Assembly (NCBI GenBank): GCA_963580285.1
Contig: OY757011.1
Location: 710,501 to 774,500 of the forward strand
Source of the DNA: Lucinisca nassula
Lineage: Eukaryota; Mollusca; Bivalvia; Lucinida; Lucinidae
Direction of reading: 5' to 3'
DNA: 64,000 bases
Numbering within the stretch: position 1 is the stretch's first letter; the number at the start of each line of letters is the position of its first letter. The notes beneath the pieces were generated by a model. It did not search any database, was not told the DNA's origin, and was given only the letters and a program-made list of their open reading frames with translations. The translations under genes were made by a program, and so were the position numbers. Positions 1 to 10,306 of the stretch are shown here, in pieces.

Positions 1-283
1 AAATAGAAGGCGGGTTTAACTAAAGTCCACAAAACCGCTATGCCTACAAAAAGCCCATAGATATCAAACAAGCAATTGTTATACAACGATGTACGAACAA
101 CGGTCTAATAAAGACCTTCAACGTGTATCTAAAGGAAGTCAATTAAGGAACGATGAAAAGCAATTGTAAATGCAATCCCTGAGGATTGGAAATATAATAG
201 CATTAAATGCATGTACGGGGAGACCTTTTTCAGCCACCACACGGCACAAGCAAAAACAGCCATGATATACAAAATGGATGTGA
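1..283 (-). mobile_element. Naiad PLE 5' untranslated region, element runs off the left edge
   Basis: This stretch matches, base by base with scattered differences, the 5' leader of the near-complete naiad at 40681-40955, including a tract reading TGTACGGGGAGACC and then CCGCCACACGGCACAA. On the minus strand the coding part would lie left of base 1, so only the leader is visible. It abuts the 3' end of another copy (about 284), the same head-to-tail arrangement seen at 40955. The function is inferred from position only. Confidence 0.7.
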
Positions 284-880
284 ATGCAATGATCAGGAAT
301 CAATACAATAAACCCACAGCTCCCATCAGAGACACAAAAGGGAAGGAAGCACAAACATGAAACAACTAGTCCCTAATGAAAACTTCAATAGCGAAAAGCC
401 AAAACGACAGTTACTTTCCCACAAAATGGCAAATTGGCTGTCCAAATCAAATTAATATAAGCGATACACACGCTCAAAGACAAATTACAACAACAATAAA
501 CCGCGACAGAAGAATCGCCTTTGAACGGTCAGTGAAACGAACTCCACTGGGGGCTTATATCGATTTTACGTGGCCTAAATCCTCGCCTTATTTCCGTCAC
601 GATTAAGGATTTAGACAAATAATTTTTCAGTCCGCATGAAGACCTCCTAACTTGTCAGTGCAACATCTCCGTGAACACAAAAAATAAAACGACCACAGAG
701 GTGAAACAACGGTGAGGACTCGACAGCATTAAACCACTGAAATGCTGAAACAGAAGAAGACCAACAGTTAGACTCCGATGGGCCCGACCAGAGACAGGCA
801 CCAAACGAATTTACATAAAATTAGATACTCTCTTATTCTCAGTGAGCCTTTACGCTGGAACCGTTATGGAATCTAAAGAT
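270..880 (-). mobile_element. PLE 3' tail, 5'-truncated copy
   Basis: This is a copy of the family 3' untranslated tail. The landmarks in order on the plus strand are GATCAGGAATC, CCCACAGCTCCCATCAGAGACA, GACAGTTACTTTCCCACAAAATGG, the GGAACGGTCAGTG-like block, ATCGATTTTACGTGGCC, a GTCCGCATGAAG block, then the end of the coding region near GCTGGAACCGTTATGG. The copy stops there, so it retains essentially no reverse transcriptase. Small open frames within it are not genes. Confidence 0.8.
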
Positions 881-1475
881 GGGTAAAAAGCCATCTCTGT
901 TTATTGGTTTATTGTGTGTGTTTTTTTTTTTCAGTAAACGTCGGATTTTCTGTAACTCCATAAACAAATTTACTAATGGGTGTGAAGTACAAAGACAGGT
1001 AAGCCACAAATAAAAGCTAACATATGCATTAAAAACATATTTAGTAATGCATTTCTGAATGTATTAATCCAAAACAATCAGTACGTGTTTTTCCAATTGT
1101 CATAAAATTAACAATAAAAAGGTGAACAACTGGTATGTTCTTTATATTTTTCCTTCCTGTAACTCATTGTTTGTTAGAATATCCAAAAGCATTGTGATTA
1201 ATTGTTAGTATATACTCTATTAATCTGCAGAAGAAATAGCCTAGAGCCGAATATATAATGTTCGTCTTTATACTGCATAATGTGAATTGTTTAAAATTTT
1301 CCATGGAAAATGATTATTTGTCTAGCGTTCAAATGAACTCGTTTATGATCTATGAGTGTTTAAGCGATACAAAAGAAAGAAGGGAAAAGCAATATACGTT
1401 AAACGAGCCCATCGAAGTCTAACTGTTAGTATACTTTTGCTCCAGCATTTAAAGATAAAGATAAAGAAAAATAAG
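881..1475. other. No recognisable feature
   Basis: AT-rich sequence with a short T run near 917. There are no long open frames, repeats shared with the rest of the window, or RNA-like signals that I can see. Confidence 0.5.
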
Positions 1476-1722
1476 CTTTATTTAACGTCGCATGTTCGAA
1501 ACAAATAACATAAGCTCTGTTGAGCTTTTATTGCGACAAACAAAGTATCCTCTAACAAATACTTACCTGCCTTCGTTTATCTTCCTAGGACTACCCCTGA
1601 TAATGCGAGCGTCAGCCAAGGGAGCTCCTAGTACCAGTTTTCACGCCTTTGGTATGGCGCGCCCGGGGATCGAACCCGCGACTCCATTCCCGAAGCGGAC
1701 CTACCATTGAGCTATCGGGGCC
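1476..1722 (-). mobile_element. tRNA-derived SINE (family A)
   Basis: On the minus strand the element starts with GGCCCCGATAGCTCAATGG (A-box type) and has GGGTTCGATCCCC (B box) about 45 bases later. This head is followed by a body ending in AAGCTCAACAGAGC. A second copy with the same body and tail is at 22652-22862. The two boxes are the internal RNA polymerase III promoter; the element encodes no protein. The tRNA cloverleaf is not expected to be functional. Confidence 0.8.
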
Positions 1723-1724
1723 GT

Positions 1725-2185
1725 TATTTCAGTGGTTTCTTGCTGTCTAGTCCTCAACGTTGTTTCAACTCTGTGGTTGTTTGATTTTTGTGTTCTCGGA
1801 GACGTTGCACTGATGAGTTAAGAGGCCTTCATGCAGACAGAACAAATTATTTGTCTAAATCGCGAAGGAAGTATTTTCGAGGATTGTAGCTGCGTAAAAT
1901 CGATTTAAGCCCCACCCCCACAGTAGAATTCGTTCCATTGACCGTCCCAAGGCGGTTCTTCTGTCGCGGTATATTGTTGTTGTGGTTTGTCTTTGAGTGT
2001 GTTGTTTGCTTATATTATTTTGTTTTGGATAGCCAGTTGGCATTTTGTGTGAAAGTAACTGTCCTTTTGGCTTTCAGCTATTAATGTTCCCATTAGGGTC
2101 TAATTATTTCATGTTTGTATTTCTTTCCCTTTGTTGTCACTGCTGGGAGCTGTGGGTTAATTGTATCGATTCCTTTACATTGCGC
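1725..2185 (+). mobile_element. PLE 3' tail fragment
   Basis: Plus-strand copy of the family 3' tail from the CAGTGGTTTCTTGCTGTC block to the TTGTATCGATTCCT terminal block. It is truncated at its 5' side and directly abuts the SINE ending at 1722, so the SINE and the tail were joined by insertion or deletion. Confidence 0.8.
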
Positions 2186-2334
2186 GTACTTCAGTTTCAA
2201 CCCTAGACAACAGCCAGGAAGAAGGACACAGATAAAGTAATGTCATTTAAATTAAATACGTTCGGGAAAAGAGTACTCCTTTGGAAGCAAGGAATTCACG
2301 ACGGAGATGAAAGTATGCAGTGTACATGTTTTCT

Positions 2335-2378
2335 GGGCCAGACTGACTAGTTTCGACCAATAAGGCATCAGCAGTGAC
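2335..2378 (-). ncRNA. Decayed hammerhead ribozyme
   Basis: The minus strand reads CTGATG, then CC TTATT GGTC (stem II), GAAA, CTAGTCAG (stem III) and TC before TGGCCC (stem I). The conserved CTGATGA box has lost its final A together with two stem II bases, so cleavage is unlikely. It belongs to the repeat family with the intact copy at 6601-6646. Confidence 0.6.
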
Positions 2379-2639
2379 ACTCAAATATTTTCAAAACATT
2401 AAGTAAGTATGTATGTCAGTAAGTATTTTATTTAACGAGGCTGACTCAGTGGACTAGCCAATCTTCCCTGAGGCCCTAAAAAACAGAAAAATGTACATAC
2501 CATCAATACAGTGTGGAACGAATTGTTAATGAATAGAACAAAAGTTTTTTTTTGGTTGTTTAACATCCGTGTGAATACTGTTAAATATAACATCATTATA
2601 AACATTGAATGATGATGTGGTATCAGTAACAATTGATAT

Positions 2640-2935
2640 TTAAAAGTATCTCCGCCTTTAAGCCATTTATACATATGCTAGTAAATGATTCGTAAGTGTT
2701 AACCTTCTTCATGGTTAGTGGAATATTGTTCCAAATAAGAGTTCCGGAATAAGACATAGGTGTGACATAGGTGTAATATATTTTATTTTTATTATACATT
2801 GATCTTAAACTCACCTGAGTATTGTTCAAGTTGTTTGTATTCATCAGAAGTGAAAGAGATCTGTTAAACAAAATGGCAAGTAGAAGCAACAACTTATAGT
2901 TTCGTTCCCAATAAATGGCCAAGTGGCCATCCAAA
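2640..2935 (-). pseudogene. LINE ORF2 C-terminal remnant
   Basis: A 103-codon minus-strand frame ends with a pattern typical of the C-terminal end of jockey/CR1-type LINE reverse transcriptase proteins: a basic NK-x-I stretch, then Y-S-G-T-L-I-W-N-N-I-P-L followed by a K-x-x-x-T-Y-E-S-F segment. No catalytic YxDD core is present, so this is only the tail of a dead element. Family assignment is by pattern, not by search. Confidence 0.45.
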
Positions 2936-3065
2936 GTGTAACTAGGACACTTTGGCCATCAAAAGTGTAAACAGGACACATCACAATAAAAATACCAGGT
3001 AACCACGCAATACGTGCATCATGCATCGACAATGATAAAAAATGGCAGAACCCTTTCCATTAACC

Positions 3066-3093
3066 ACCCCCCCCCCACACACACACACACTTA
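3066..3093. repeat. Poly-C / (CA)n microsatellite
   Basis: A run of C residues is followed by (CA)n, directly seen. No function is implied. Confidence 0.9.
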
Positions 3094-3119
3094 GAACGGT
3101 AAGTAAAGCAATCTACTAT

Positions 3120-4215
3120 CGGGGGTTAATTTGATTTAACGTGGCTACAGCACATCGCATTAGGTTCTGCCGTTTGTTGCCCATGTAATTTGTCCAGTCC
3201 GTTCAAAGGATTTCCAATTTACCAGTACATCATCTTCGGGAATATACAAATCAAACACATTCGGCAGCATGAATAGTTAAACTATAAAAGTAAAGGAAAA
3301 CCGACAGTTGGATACCGGTGAGCGCAAAAATAGACAGAGCATCAGGCACTAGCAGACTTATTATTTAAAGGCTTTAGGCCGGAGCCATCTATAATGTGGC
3401 CGAGGTCTAAATCCGCCGACATGCAATTTAAGAGGGAAACAAATCTATTAAATACGCTTAAACTGTTAAACCGTAAGTTTTAACCAGCATGGAAGAAATT
3501 TCGTATAATAGTTTTGCTGAATCTACATTGTTGGTATCGAAGAATGATTTTGCAGAGTTGCATTCAAAATTCATTGGATGCAGATGCGTTCCTGAAATTA
3601 TTTAATAAGTCACCAAAACAAAATTTGCAAGTTCCGAAAAGCCTTGTTGCAGAAGAGATTTTTGTCAACCATTAACTATTGTTTCTAATTCGAAATGGTC
3701 TATATATAATTTAGATACAGCTTTGCTGAGGTTTTGACACCGATGACCCTGATTTAGAGGTGTTGCAGTTGATGTTTCATTTCATTTCGAGTGTTGATAT
3801 AAGTAACCAAACTAGTCAATCTGGGGAAAAGAGTGCGATATAAAAACCCTGTAGATTGTCACACGAAGAACATCCCCGTCAAAACAAAATCAAAATCATC
3901 TCAAAACCAAAAATCATCCCGTTTATCATGCATTTTACATGAATTTAACCCATCGAAAATAGACAAAATAAATCTAGACTTTGGTATCAGAAGAACATGC
4001 TTTATTTAACTGAAGCTCTGGAGAGGGTAAATTTGAATGACTTTCATCGAAGTAAGCATTATCAATTTTTCGTAAATCGTCCAAATATCTTGATGTCGAG
4101 CTTGAAGCTTTTAGCCTTCATTTGCTGCAGTATCCAGTGGTTTTGTATCTCAAAGTGTTGTCACTGTCGAGTCCTCATCCTTATTTCAGCACAGCCTTTT
4201 CATTGATTTTAATGT
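3120..4215 (-). pseudogene. Old, highly diverged PLE (3' tail plus RT C-terminus)
   Basis: Diverged equivalents of the naiad landmarks appear in order: an ACGTGGCTACA block (tail), ATCAGGCACTAG, GGCCGGAGCC (end of coding), GCAATTTAAGAGGGAAAC, TTGTTGCAGAAGAGATTT, CGATGACCCTGATTTAG and ATGCTTTATTTAACTGAAG. These are the same order and spacing as in the minus-strand naiad at 35626-40955. The frame is broken throughout, indicating an old copy. Confidence 0.6.
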
Positions 4216-4387
4216 TTCCCCGTGATGACATATTGATCAGCTAGGAGACGTTCATGCGTGCCTGACATCTGATTTATGTGTAATCCGATTATGTTGAAGA
4301 TTGGGATCCCCGTTAATACCGTTTAAATGCCCCGATATTTATAGCTGGCTGTCCCAAGGCGGCACTTTGTTGTGGCTCCATAAAATA

Positions 4388-4452
4388 GAAGTGGAGGCAA
4401 TGATCAGGAAACGATATAATAAACCCACAGCTCCCATCAGAGAAACCTTCAG
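4388..4452 (-). mobile_element. PLE 3'-terminal fragment
   Basis: About 65 bases of the terminal 3' tail (GAAGTGGAGGCAATGATCAGG to CCCATCAGAGAA), a very short 5'-truncated insertion. Confidence 0.75.
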
Positions 4453-5047
4453 AGACATAAGTTTTGTTTTATCTTCGACACTGTTTAATTTCTAAATGGT
4501 TTCACTTAACCATTTTTGTGCGTCCTAATTTTTAGTTTTAGATTCGAACAGAGCTGCTTACTCTGCTTGTCGCTGTGATTTTATCGTTTGTTAGATGTGC
4601 TTTTCCATTTTTCCCTTTGATAATTGGGATCGGCTTTGGGCTCTGATTCGATCAGTTCCTGAAGTATCTTTACTCATTTATTTTGAATCACTTCTGATTG
4701 CTTTTCTCCGGAAAGAGATTCATGGAAACTTTTCATAACAGTACAAAGTAGTTTGCAATTCGTAACCATCGGAATTGCTACGCCTGTCATTAACTATACA
4801 AAATCTAATAATATTGATGTAAAGATGACGGGTCAGGGGTTGGCACACTTGATTGCATGACTATATCGGGTATCTTCTCTGCACTTCGGAAGTAAAGAAA
4901 ACATTTCGTTCATAACATGCAGAAAAACAGTACACTTTCCTTTTGCAATGACCATTCAATTAACTCATTTACATATTTTACAAAAATGCATTCCTCTCTT
5001 GGACGTTAATTTTGTTCAACACATTTTACCATTTCCATCTATCAAAA
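4453..5047. other. No clear feature; possible diverged PLE tail
   Basis: Weak echoes of the diverged tail type seen near 50.4-51.0 kb (a GATCTGATTGTTTCAGTTCC-like phrase at about 4646-4665). Otherwise nothing supportable. Confidence 0.3.
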
Positions 5048-5312
5048 TATAATAGAAGTGAAGGCAATGATCAGGAACGGATAACATTAACCCACGCCTC
5101 CCATCAGAGACACAAAAGAGAAAGAAACACAAACAAAAATAACTAGACCCTAATTGAAACATCACTAGCGGAACGCCAAAAGGACAGTTACTTTCCCACA
5201 AAATGGTCAACTGGCTATCCAAAACAAAAATATATAAGCGATACTCACATTCAAAGACGAGCTGTAATAAAAATAAACCACGACAGAAGAACCGTCGCAG
5301 AACGGTCAGTGA
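5048..5312 (-). mobile_element. PLE 3' tail fragment
   Basis: Minus-strand copy of the last ~265 bases of the PLE tail, from the terminal GAAGTGAAGGCAATGATCAGG to the GAACGGTCAGTG block. It is joined head-to-head with the plus-strand piece that follows. Confidence 0.8.
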
Positions 5313-5432
5313 TTGATGTTTCCGTTGTGGTCTTGTTGTTTCGTCTTTGTGTTTCTTCTCCTTTGGTGTCGCTGATGGGTGCTGTGGGTTATTTTTTTTC
5401 GATTGCTGATCATTGCCTTCACTTCAATTTAG
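5313..5432 (+). mobile_element. PLE 3'-terminal fragment, opposite orientation
   Basis: Plus-strand terminal tail (GATGTTTCCGTTG to GATTGCTGATCATTGCC) placed immediately after the minus-strand fragment, forming an inverted pair typical of PLE insertions. Confidence 0.75.
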
Positions 5433-5545
5433 ATCCTCCAAGCGGTTTGCCAATACTCGTGTGCAGTCGGTTTCAGCTATGCGTGGAAGCTTGATGCAGC
5501 CTATCTATTTCTTCAAGTCCCGATGGGTGGTGGCCGCCGTCGCGA
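5433..5545 (-). mobile_element. SINE-like element (family B), partial
   Basis: Matches part of the SINE-like repeats at 16649-16952 and 51453-51770 in reverse orientation (TTAGATCCTCCAAGCGGTTTG, GCGTGGAAGCTTGATGCAGCC, CCCGATGGGTGG). The 3' GACGTTAAAC domain is missing here. Confidence 0.65.
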
Positions 5546-5599
5546 GTTAGATAATTTAAACGAAATTAAATAATATATAATAAAAATAATCGACCTTAT

Positions 5600-5792
5600 T
5601 TATAGAGGGTAACACATTAAGTACTAGTACTAATCTTCCATGTGGCCCTCTTTTCCTGGGTAGGTACCAGTACTAATCAATGTGGATAAAGTTTCTTGCT
5701 CAAGGAAACAACACGTGGCGCTTGCGAGGATCGAACCGGATACCTCTCGATCTCAAATTCGATGCTTTACCACTGCACCACAGCGCTCCACA
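5600..5792 (-). mobile_element. tRNA-derived SINE (family C)
   Basis: The minus strand begins GAGCGCTGTGGTGCAGTGGT (A-box region) and carries a B box (GGTTCGATCC) at about 5730. The body after it contains a short direct repeat around CAGTACTAATC. No protein is encoded. Confidence 0.6.
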
Positions 5793-5924
5793 TTAAAACT
5801 CGATTATGCTTATTGTCGTTGGAGAATGACTAAAATACCCTCCCAGCCCCTCTCCCCGCCACGCCATGAGGAAGTGAATTCCTATCAAGCATTTTTGAGC
5901 AAACGAGGAACATATACGAAATAA

Positions 5925-6425
5925 AGGGCCGTTACTCCCGTGATACTCGTCAGATTTTGACGATCATAAAATTTTTGGGATGTCTGGTGTTTGGTAGATA
6001 TCGGCAGGTAAACACAGATTGTAGCAGAGTTCGGCAACGCCTAATGTCAGCATTATTAGAACAAAGGGCAATAATTACATTGATACGCATCGGATTTTAA
6101 CGATGATCGAACCCGTTCGAGGGGTCATGAGTGCAAAGTCATTTATCAAGTGTGGAGGAATTTGAGGTAAACACAGACTGTAGAGTCCGGAAAGGCTAGT
6201 GGATAATTCCAGCATTATTTGAAGAACAAACGACCGTAACTCCCGTGACACGGGTCGGATTTTGATAATGATCGAACTCGTCCGAGGTGTCTTGGATGCA
6301 AAGCCATGTATCGAGTTCAGTGGAAATCAGTTGACAAACACAGACAGTAGAGTCCGGTAATTATGCGGACGCACGCACGGACGCATGGACAAGCTGAATC
6401 TGATATTCCCACTACAGTTCGTTTG
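5925..6425. repeat. Three tandem ~135-160-bp units of a dispersed repeat
   Basis: Three successive units each contain AACAAAGGGC- or ACGACCGTAACTCC-like starts, a GGATTTTRAYGATGATCGAA block and a GGTAAACACAGACTGTAGAGT-like end (about 5925-6058, 6059-6218, 6219-6362). They are followed by a GGACGCACGCACGGACGCATGG tract and AAGCTGAATCTGATATTCC. The element type is unknown. Confidence 0.6.
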
Positions 6426-6538
6426 CAGGGTGTGGGGGCGTATAATGATTTAACATAAGCATATCATTTTAAACCATAACGCCCTTAGGTGAAATGTGCT
6501 AAATATTACCTCGTATATTATAGTCGATGTACACTGAT

Positions 6539-6955
6539 CAAATAAAAATCAAAAAATGAGTTCCTTTAAGAGCAATGAAAAAATTCATAAGAAAGAAGAT
6601 GGGTCATACTACGTAGTTTCGGCTAATAAAGCCTCATCAGTGACCCTGTAATGATCCGGCAAAGAAAGCCAGAGGACACATACTGCAATTTTGCAACTTT
6701 TGAATAGGCATTCGATTCAAAGACTGATATAAATCAGAATGGGGTCCAAATAATAAACAAAACCTGTCTAGAATATAAGTCTAAACCAATACTTTATTTT
6801 TGATTTCTCAGAATATTCACGCTGATCTCAAAGGACCGAAAGTAAAATATAAACTGCACTATGGTTGATGTACGGGGAGACTTTTTACGGCCGCCACACG
6901 GCACAACACCAGCTGCAGTGAAGGCAAATAAAAATCAAAAAATGAGTTCCTTTTA
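6539..6955 (-). mobile_element. Hammerhead-bearing repeat, tandem monomer-plus (388-bp unit)
   Basis: The same 28-29 bases (AAATAAAAATCAAAAAATGAGTTCC...) start at 6539 and again at 6927, so a 388-bp unit is bounded by a direct repeat of itself, as expected of a segment from a head-to-tail multimer. The unit contains one hammerhead (6601-6646) and the GTACGGGGAGAC...CCGCCACACGGCACAA segment it shares with the naiad 5' leader. Known animal retrozymes and PLE pseudo-LTRs have this kind of layout. It has no coding capacity, so it would depend on a reverse transcriptase supplied in trans. Confidence 0.7.
6601..6646 (-). ncRNA. Type I hammerhead ribozyme, intact core
   Basis: All 46 bases of the minus strand are accounted for: stem I strand GGGTCA, core CTGATGA, stem II GGCT with loop TTATT and AGCC, core GAAA, stem III CTAC/GTAG (very short or closed by ACGT), TA, then stem I strand TGACCC. 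All catalytic-core bases expected of a hammerhead are present, and the predicted cut is after GTA, between 6607 and 6606. This predicts self-cleavage of minus-strand transcripts. Confidence 0.85.
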
Positions 6956-7190
6956 AAAATAAGTAATTAAAGGAGCAAACACCTATTTCCCCGTAGTATA
7001 AAAATGTTGGATAATGATGATGAAACAGCAATACAGAAAGATGAATGTTAATGACAAACATTGGCAACCAGTTTACAAATCACGGCCTGAAACCTGTTAA
7101 GGAAGAATTTGCATAAATGTTCGAGAAATTGCCATCTTTACGTCAGATTATTTCAAATGTCATAGACATGCGCAAATCAGTCACTGTTTC
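6956..7190. other. No recognisable feature
   Basis: AT-rich spacer between the hammerhead repeat and the Tc1-like remnant. Nothing supportable. Confidence 0.4.
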
Positions 7191-7193
7191 CTT

Positions 7194-8010
7194 TCAGTAA
7201 TGTGTATGACCACATCGAGTAACACAGCACTCCTGGCATCGCCGAGGCATGCTACGAACCAAAGTTTGAACAGTTTGTAAAGCTAGTGTTTCCCACTCAT
7301 GTCTAGGGATGTTTGTGAGTTCTTGAATAGTCATTGGTGGATGATCGCCCTGTGAAATACATCTGTAAAGAATGTCACACATGTTCTATTTGGTTTAAGT
7401 CAGGAGAACGTGTCGTTCAGTCCATTACTGCAATAGTCTCACGATTAAAGTAATCCATGCACTCTAGCAGTATGGGGGCGCGCATTATCCCGCATCAGGA
7501 TGAAATTGTCACCGATTGCCCAAGCGAAAGGCCTCACAATGGGATCTAGAATTTCATCTCGATACCGTACTGCAGTCAATGTATCTCCGTTTATCACGTA
7601 CAAGTCCGTTCGGCCTTTATAAGAAATTCCTCCACATACCACCACTGACCCCTCCATATCTGCCTGTTTCCACAATGTTGCGGTCCTCGTATCGTTCTCT
7701 GGGTCGTCTCCAGGCTCGAACACGTCGATCACATGCACTGAGGTAAAATATGCTTGCATTCGTGAACAGAACTGTACGCCAGTCTTGCAATCGCCAGTTC
7801 TGATGTTCTTGGGCAAACTCATATCGCCATGCACGATGCTGCCTGCTGAGAATAGACTCTCTTGCCGGACGTCTGGCCCTCAGATCACTTTCATGTAACC
7901 TGTTACGTATTGTTTGATCGGATATCCTTTGACCAATTCTATGCTTGAAATCGATTTGTAGCCTTCTGGCCGTGTACTGCCGATTTCGTAGCGTTAGATT
8001 TCGAACCTAT
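7194..8010 (-). pseudogene. Tc1-like transposase remnant
   Basis: Minus-strand frames read as a Tc1-family DDE transposase. There is a central block with D-W-R-T-V-L-F, then G-G-I-S-Y, then D-N-A-R-P-H-T-A, the usual second-aspartate motif, and a C-terminal piece at 7194-7382. The first catalytic site, normally S-D-E-S, reads T-N-A-S here, and the frame shifts near 7834 and between 7382 and 7445, so it cannot be active. The helix-turn-helix end near 8000 is degraded. I could not identify terminal inverted repeats. Confidence 0.75.
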
Positions 8011-8207
8011 TGATCTTCCCTTTGTGACGTCATGCGGTGTCGGTCTTGCCCTTCTCATCTAGCAAACTCGCCCGTCTCCTGGTAGCGTCTCCATACTTCT
8101 CGATACATCGAAACGTTCAGCAACGATCCTTTTGGGTTAACCACTTTCAAGCAAAGCGACAGCTTGAGCGACCTCACTTTCTTCCAAGAACACCATATGA
8201 AGTCACC

Positions 8208-8489
8208 ATCACGAAAACATGCATGTATAAATTTGACCCCCTTGAACCCCTCTTTTATATAGTAAAACTGGGGTTTCAGGAGGTATACCTTATTTTTCTT
8301 ATTTCTGCTCTAAAATATAGATTGTGGGCACTCGTTAGAACTGCCTCGATGAGGCGGTTCTAACGAGTGCCCACAATCAATATTTGGAGCAGAAATAAGA
8401 AAAATATCACAATTTTTCATCCTAAAATTTATCATTTTTTCGGCGATAAAGGTGACAATGTATTTGTATAGGCATGTTTGCGTAATGAC
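8208..8489. mobile_element. Foldback MITE, type 1
   Basis: Imperfect terminal inverted repeats (CATCACGAAAACATGC and its near-complement at the right end) flank a central palindrome, ACTCGTTAGAAC then CCTCGATGAGG then GTTCTAACGAGT. Each arm next to the palindrome contains TTATTTCTGCTC or its complement GAGCAGAAATAA. There is no coding. About eleven relatives occur in this window. Confidence 0.8.
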
Positions 8490-9057
8490 TATGAAGCGCA
8501 ACATAACACATAACCGAAGGATTGACACGTTTCTGACCCAAACTCAAATTTTTAACAGATTGTCCCATACCGAATTTCATTTTGTTTTATAAGGATATTT
8601 TTGCTGAAGCACACATTCTTGCTTTGCACGCGATCCTTGCTTTGCTTTTTGACGTTTGCATGAACATTGTTAAGAGATGTCACTTTCAAATAGTGTCTTT
8701 CCTTGAGTTTGAAAATTGCCAAGCGGTGATGTTATACAGACATACACGTTTGCTCCTTTAATTGTTTTGAGCAGTGTATATTATCTCCTGAGACTATCGG
8801 CGTTCCGGGGAAAATAGCTGTTTGAACAAGTATAGTACGTTGTAAAAACTTTCCAGAGACAGCGTTTATAGCTTCATTTCTGCTGCAAGAGATGTTCCGA
8901 ATAATTTTGACCAATGGGAGATCAGTTTATTTACCTATCATTTCGTTTCCATTCACATTGTAGAGGGAGACTCTGATTCTGTTTGTTTTTGTGCCTTGCC
9001 TGCTGTGTTGAGGCATTATTTTCTTGCTCCTTTCTATACCATTTTCGGCTGTGATAA
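8490..9057. other. No recognisable feature
   Basis: No open frame with family motifs and no repeat shared elsewhere in the window. Confidence 0.45.
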
Positions 9058-9290
9058 GAACCGGCGCATAACAAAATCTACAATAAGACCTGTGCGACCA
9101 GCTAAGACTCAGTCTGCGCATCCGCGCAGTCTGATCAAAGTATTCGCTGTTCGCATGAGCCTTCTATAGCCTCAGGGCTATTCATAGGACAACAAGAGAA
9201 TGCTATGACCAGGCTAACCTGACAGGCCGGCTGAACTCAGTCTTCGACCATAACACGGGTATTATTGAAGGTTTTGTTATGCGCCGGTCC
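9058..9290. mobile_element. Short inverted-repeat element (MITE)
   Basis: A 233-bp unit is bounded by G-A-ACCGGCGCATAACAAAA at the left and its complement (GTTTTGTTATGCGCCGGTCC) at the right, 17 of 19 terminal bases pairing. Inside is an imperfect inverted motif around GCGCATCCGCGCAG. No clear target duplication was seen and the superfamily is unknown. Confidence 0.65.
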
Positions 9291-9336
9291 ATATGTTTTC
9301 TTATGAGCGGGACTGTCCCTATAGATCCTCTTACTT

Positions 9337-9510
9337 CATCACAAAAACACCCCTATTTAATTTTAACACTCTCTAAACTCAACTTTTATATAATTCAACT
9401 TGGGTTTTCAATAATATATATTATTCTTATTTCTGTTCAAAACATAGATTGTGGTACTCGTCAGAACCGGCATAGATTGTGATTACTCGTTCGAACCGCC
9501 TGTTGAATGA
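9337..9510. mobile_element. Foldback MITE, type 1, truncated
   Basis: Left arm of the foldback family (CATCACAAAAACACCCCTATTTAATTTT-like start, TTATTTCTGTTCAAAACATAGATTGTG) up to a degenerate central palindrome. The right arm is missing because the Tc1-like gene begins here. Confidence 0.65.
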
Positions 9511-9847
9511 TAAACCGCCCCATACCATTATACTTCCACCACCTAAGCGAACGGCTTCGCATACGTAAGCTTCGGAAAAGCGTTCTGTTCGACGTCGATA
9601 GACCCGGGAACGTCGATTCATCCTTCGAAGGCAAACCCGCGACTCATCAGTGATTGGTTCACATTGGTGTCGGGTCCTACGTTGACGCTGACGTACACAG
9701 TTCATATGCTCACGTCGATGTCGTCGTGTAAGCACCTGGCCATGGCAGGGGCGCATGCATTTATTACCTCGTTCTGTGAGTCGGTTCCTCACTGTCTGTG
9801 CACTGATTCTGTTGTTCGTCCGACCAGGAGTTACGGCAGCGATTGCA
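9511..9847 (-). pseudogene. Tc1-like transposase, catalytic part (downstream of insertion)
   Basis: The minus-strand frame shows the Tc1-family sequence T-P-G-R-T-N-N-R-I-S-A-Q-T-V-R-N-R-L (end of the DNA-binding region), a D-E-S-R-V motif (first catalytic Asp), R-V-Y-R-R-R-T-E-R and G-G-S-I-M-V-W-G-G. It stops near 9511 at the MITE, so the second half of the DDE domain is lost. The upstream part of the same gene is at 14470-14705, beyond the inserted array. Confidence 0.8.
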
Positions 9848-10306
9848 GGTTGCACTACAGTAAATAATTGGTCTTTATGAAAGCTGCACTTGCTTTGGGG
9901 AGAGCTTTCAGTACAGAATTGAATATTCTGCTGCTTCTGATTGGATTTGGTGCTAAGCCATTATTTTTCTGAGAAGTATTATTGTTTATTAGAAGAAATA
10001 TTAGTAGGTATTTGCTATTGTAAAATGCAGCTGATTTGAATTGAACTATAAAATTGTGCTGACTGGCCACTGGAAATGCCTGGATTTATTCGCTGCGGTA
10101 TGGGTTTGTTGACACTGGCTGCCAAAAAGGCCAAAATATGCCGCACAGCATACATATTTTTTAGCTTCTTCTGGAAGGTAAATGGTCAGCCTGTCAAATT
10201 ATATGCCTCATAATGGAAGCATTAGACTTGCTGAAATGTGGTAGAACATGGAATATGCCCCAATGTACATTGTGAGTAAGGGGATTTTTTTTACTGTAGT
10301 GCCACC
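9848..10306. mobile_element. Inverted-repeat element E, copy 1 (459 bp)
   Basis: Bounded by GGTTGCACTACAGTAAA and TTTACTGTAGTGCCACC. The left flank is TGCA from the Tc1-like gene and the right flank is TAAA of the spacer. The ~70-codon frame inside is not conserved in any recognisable way. Confidence 0.85.

Noticed and set aside
6601..6646. Reading the hammerhead on the plus strand
   Set aside because: The catalytic boxes appear only in the minus-strand sequence.
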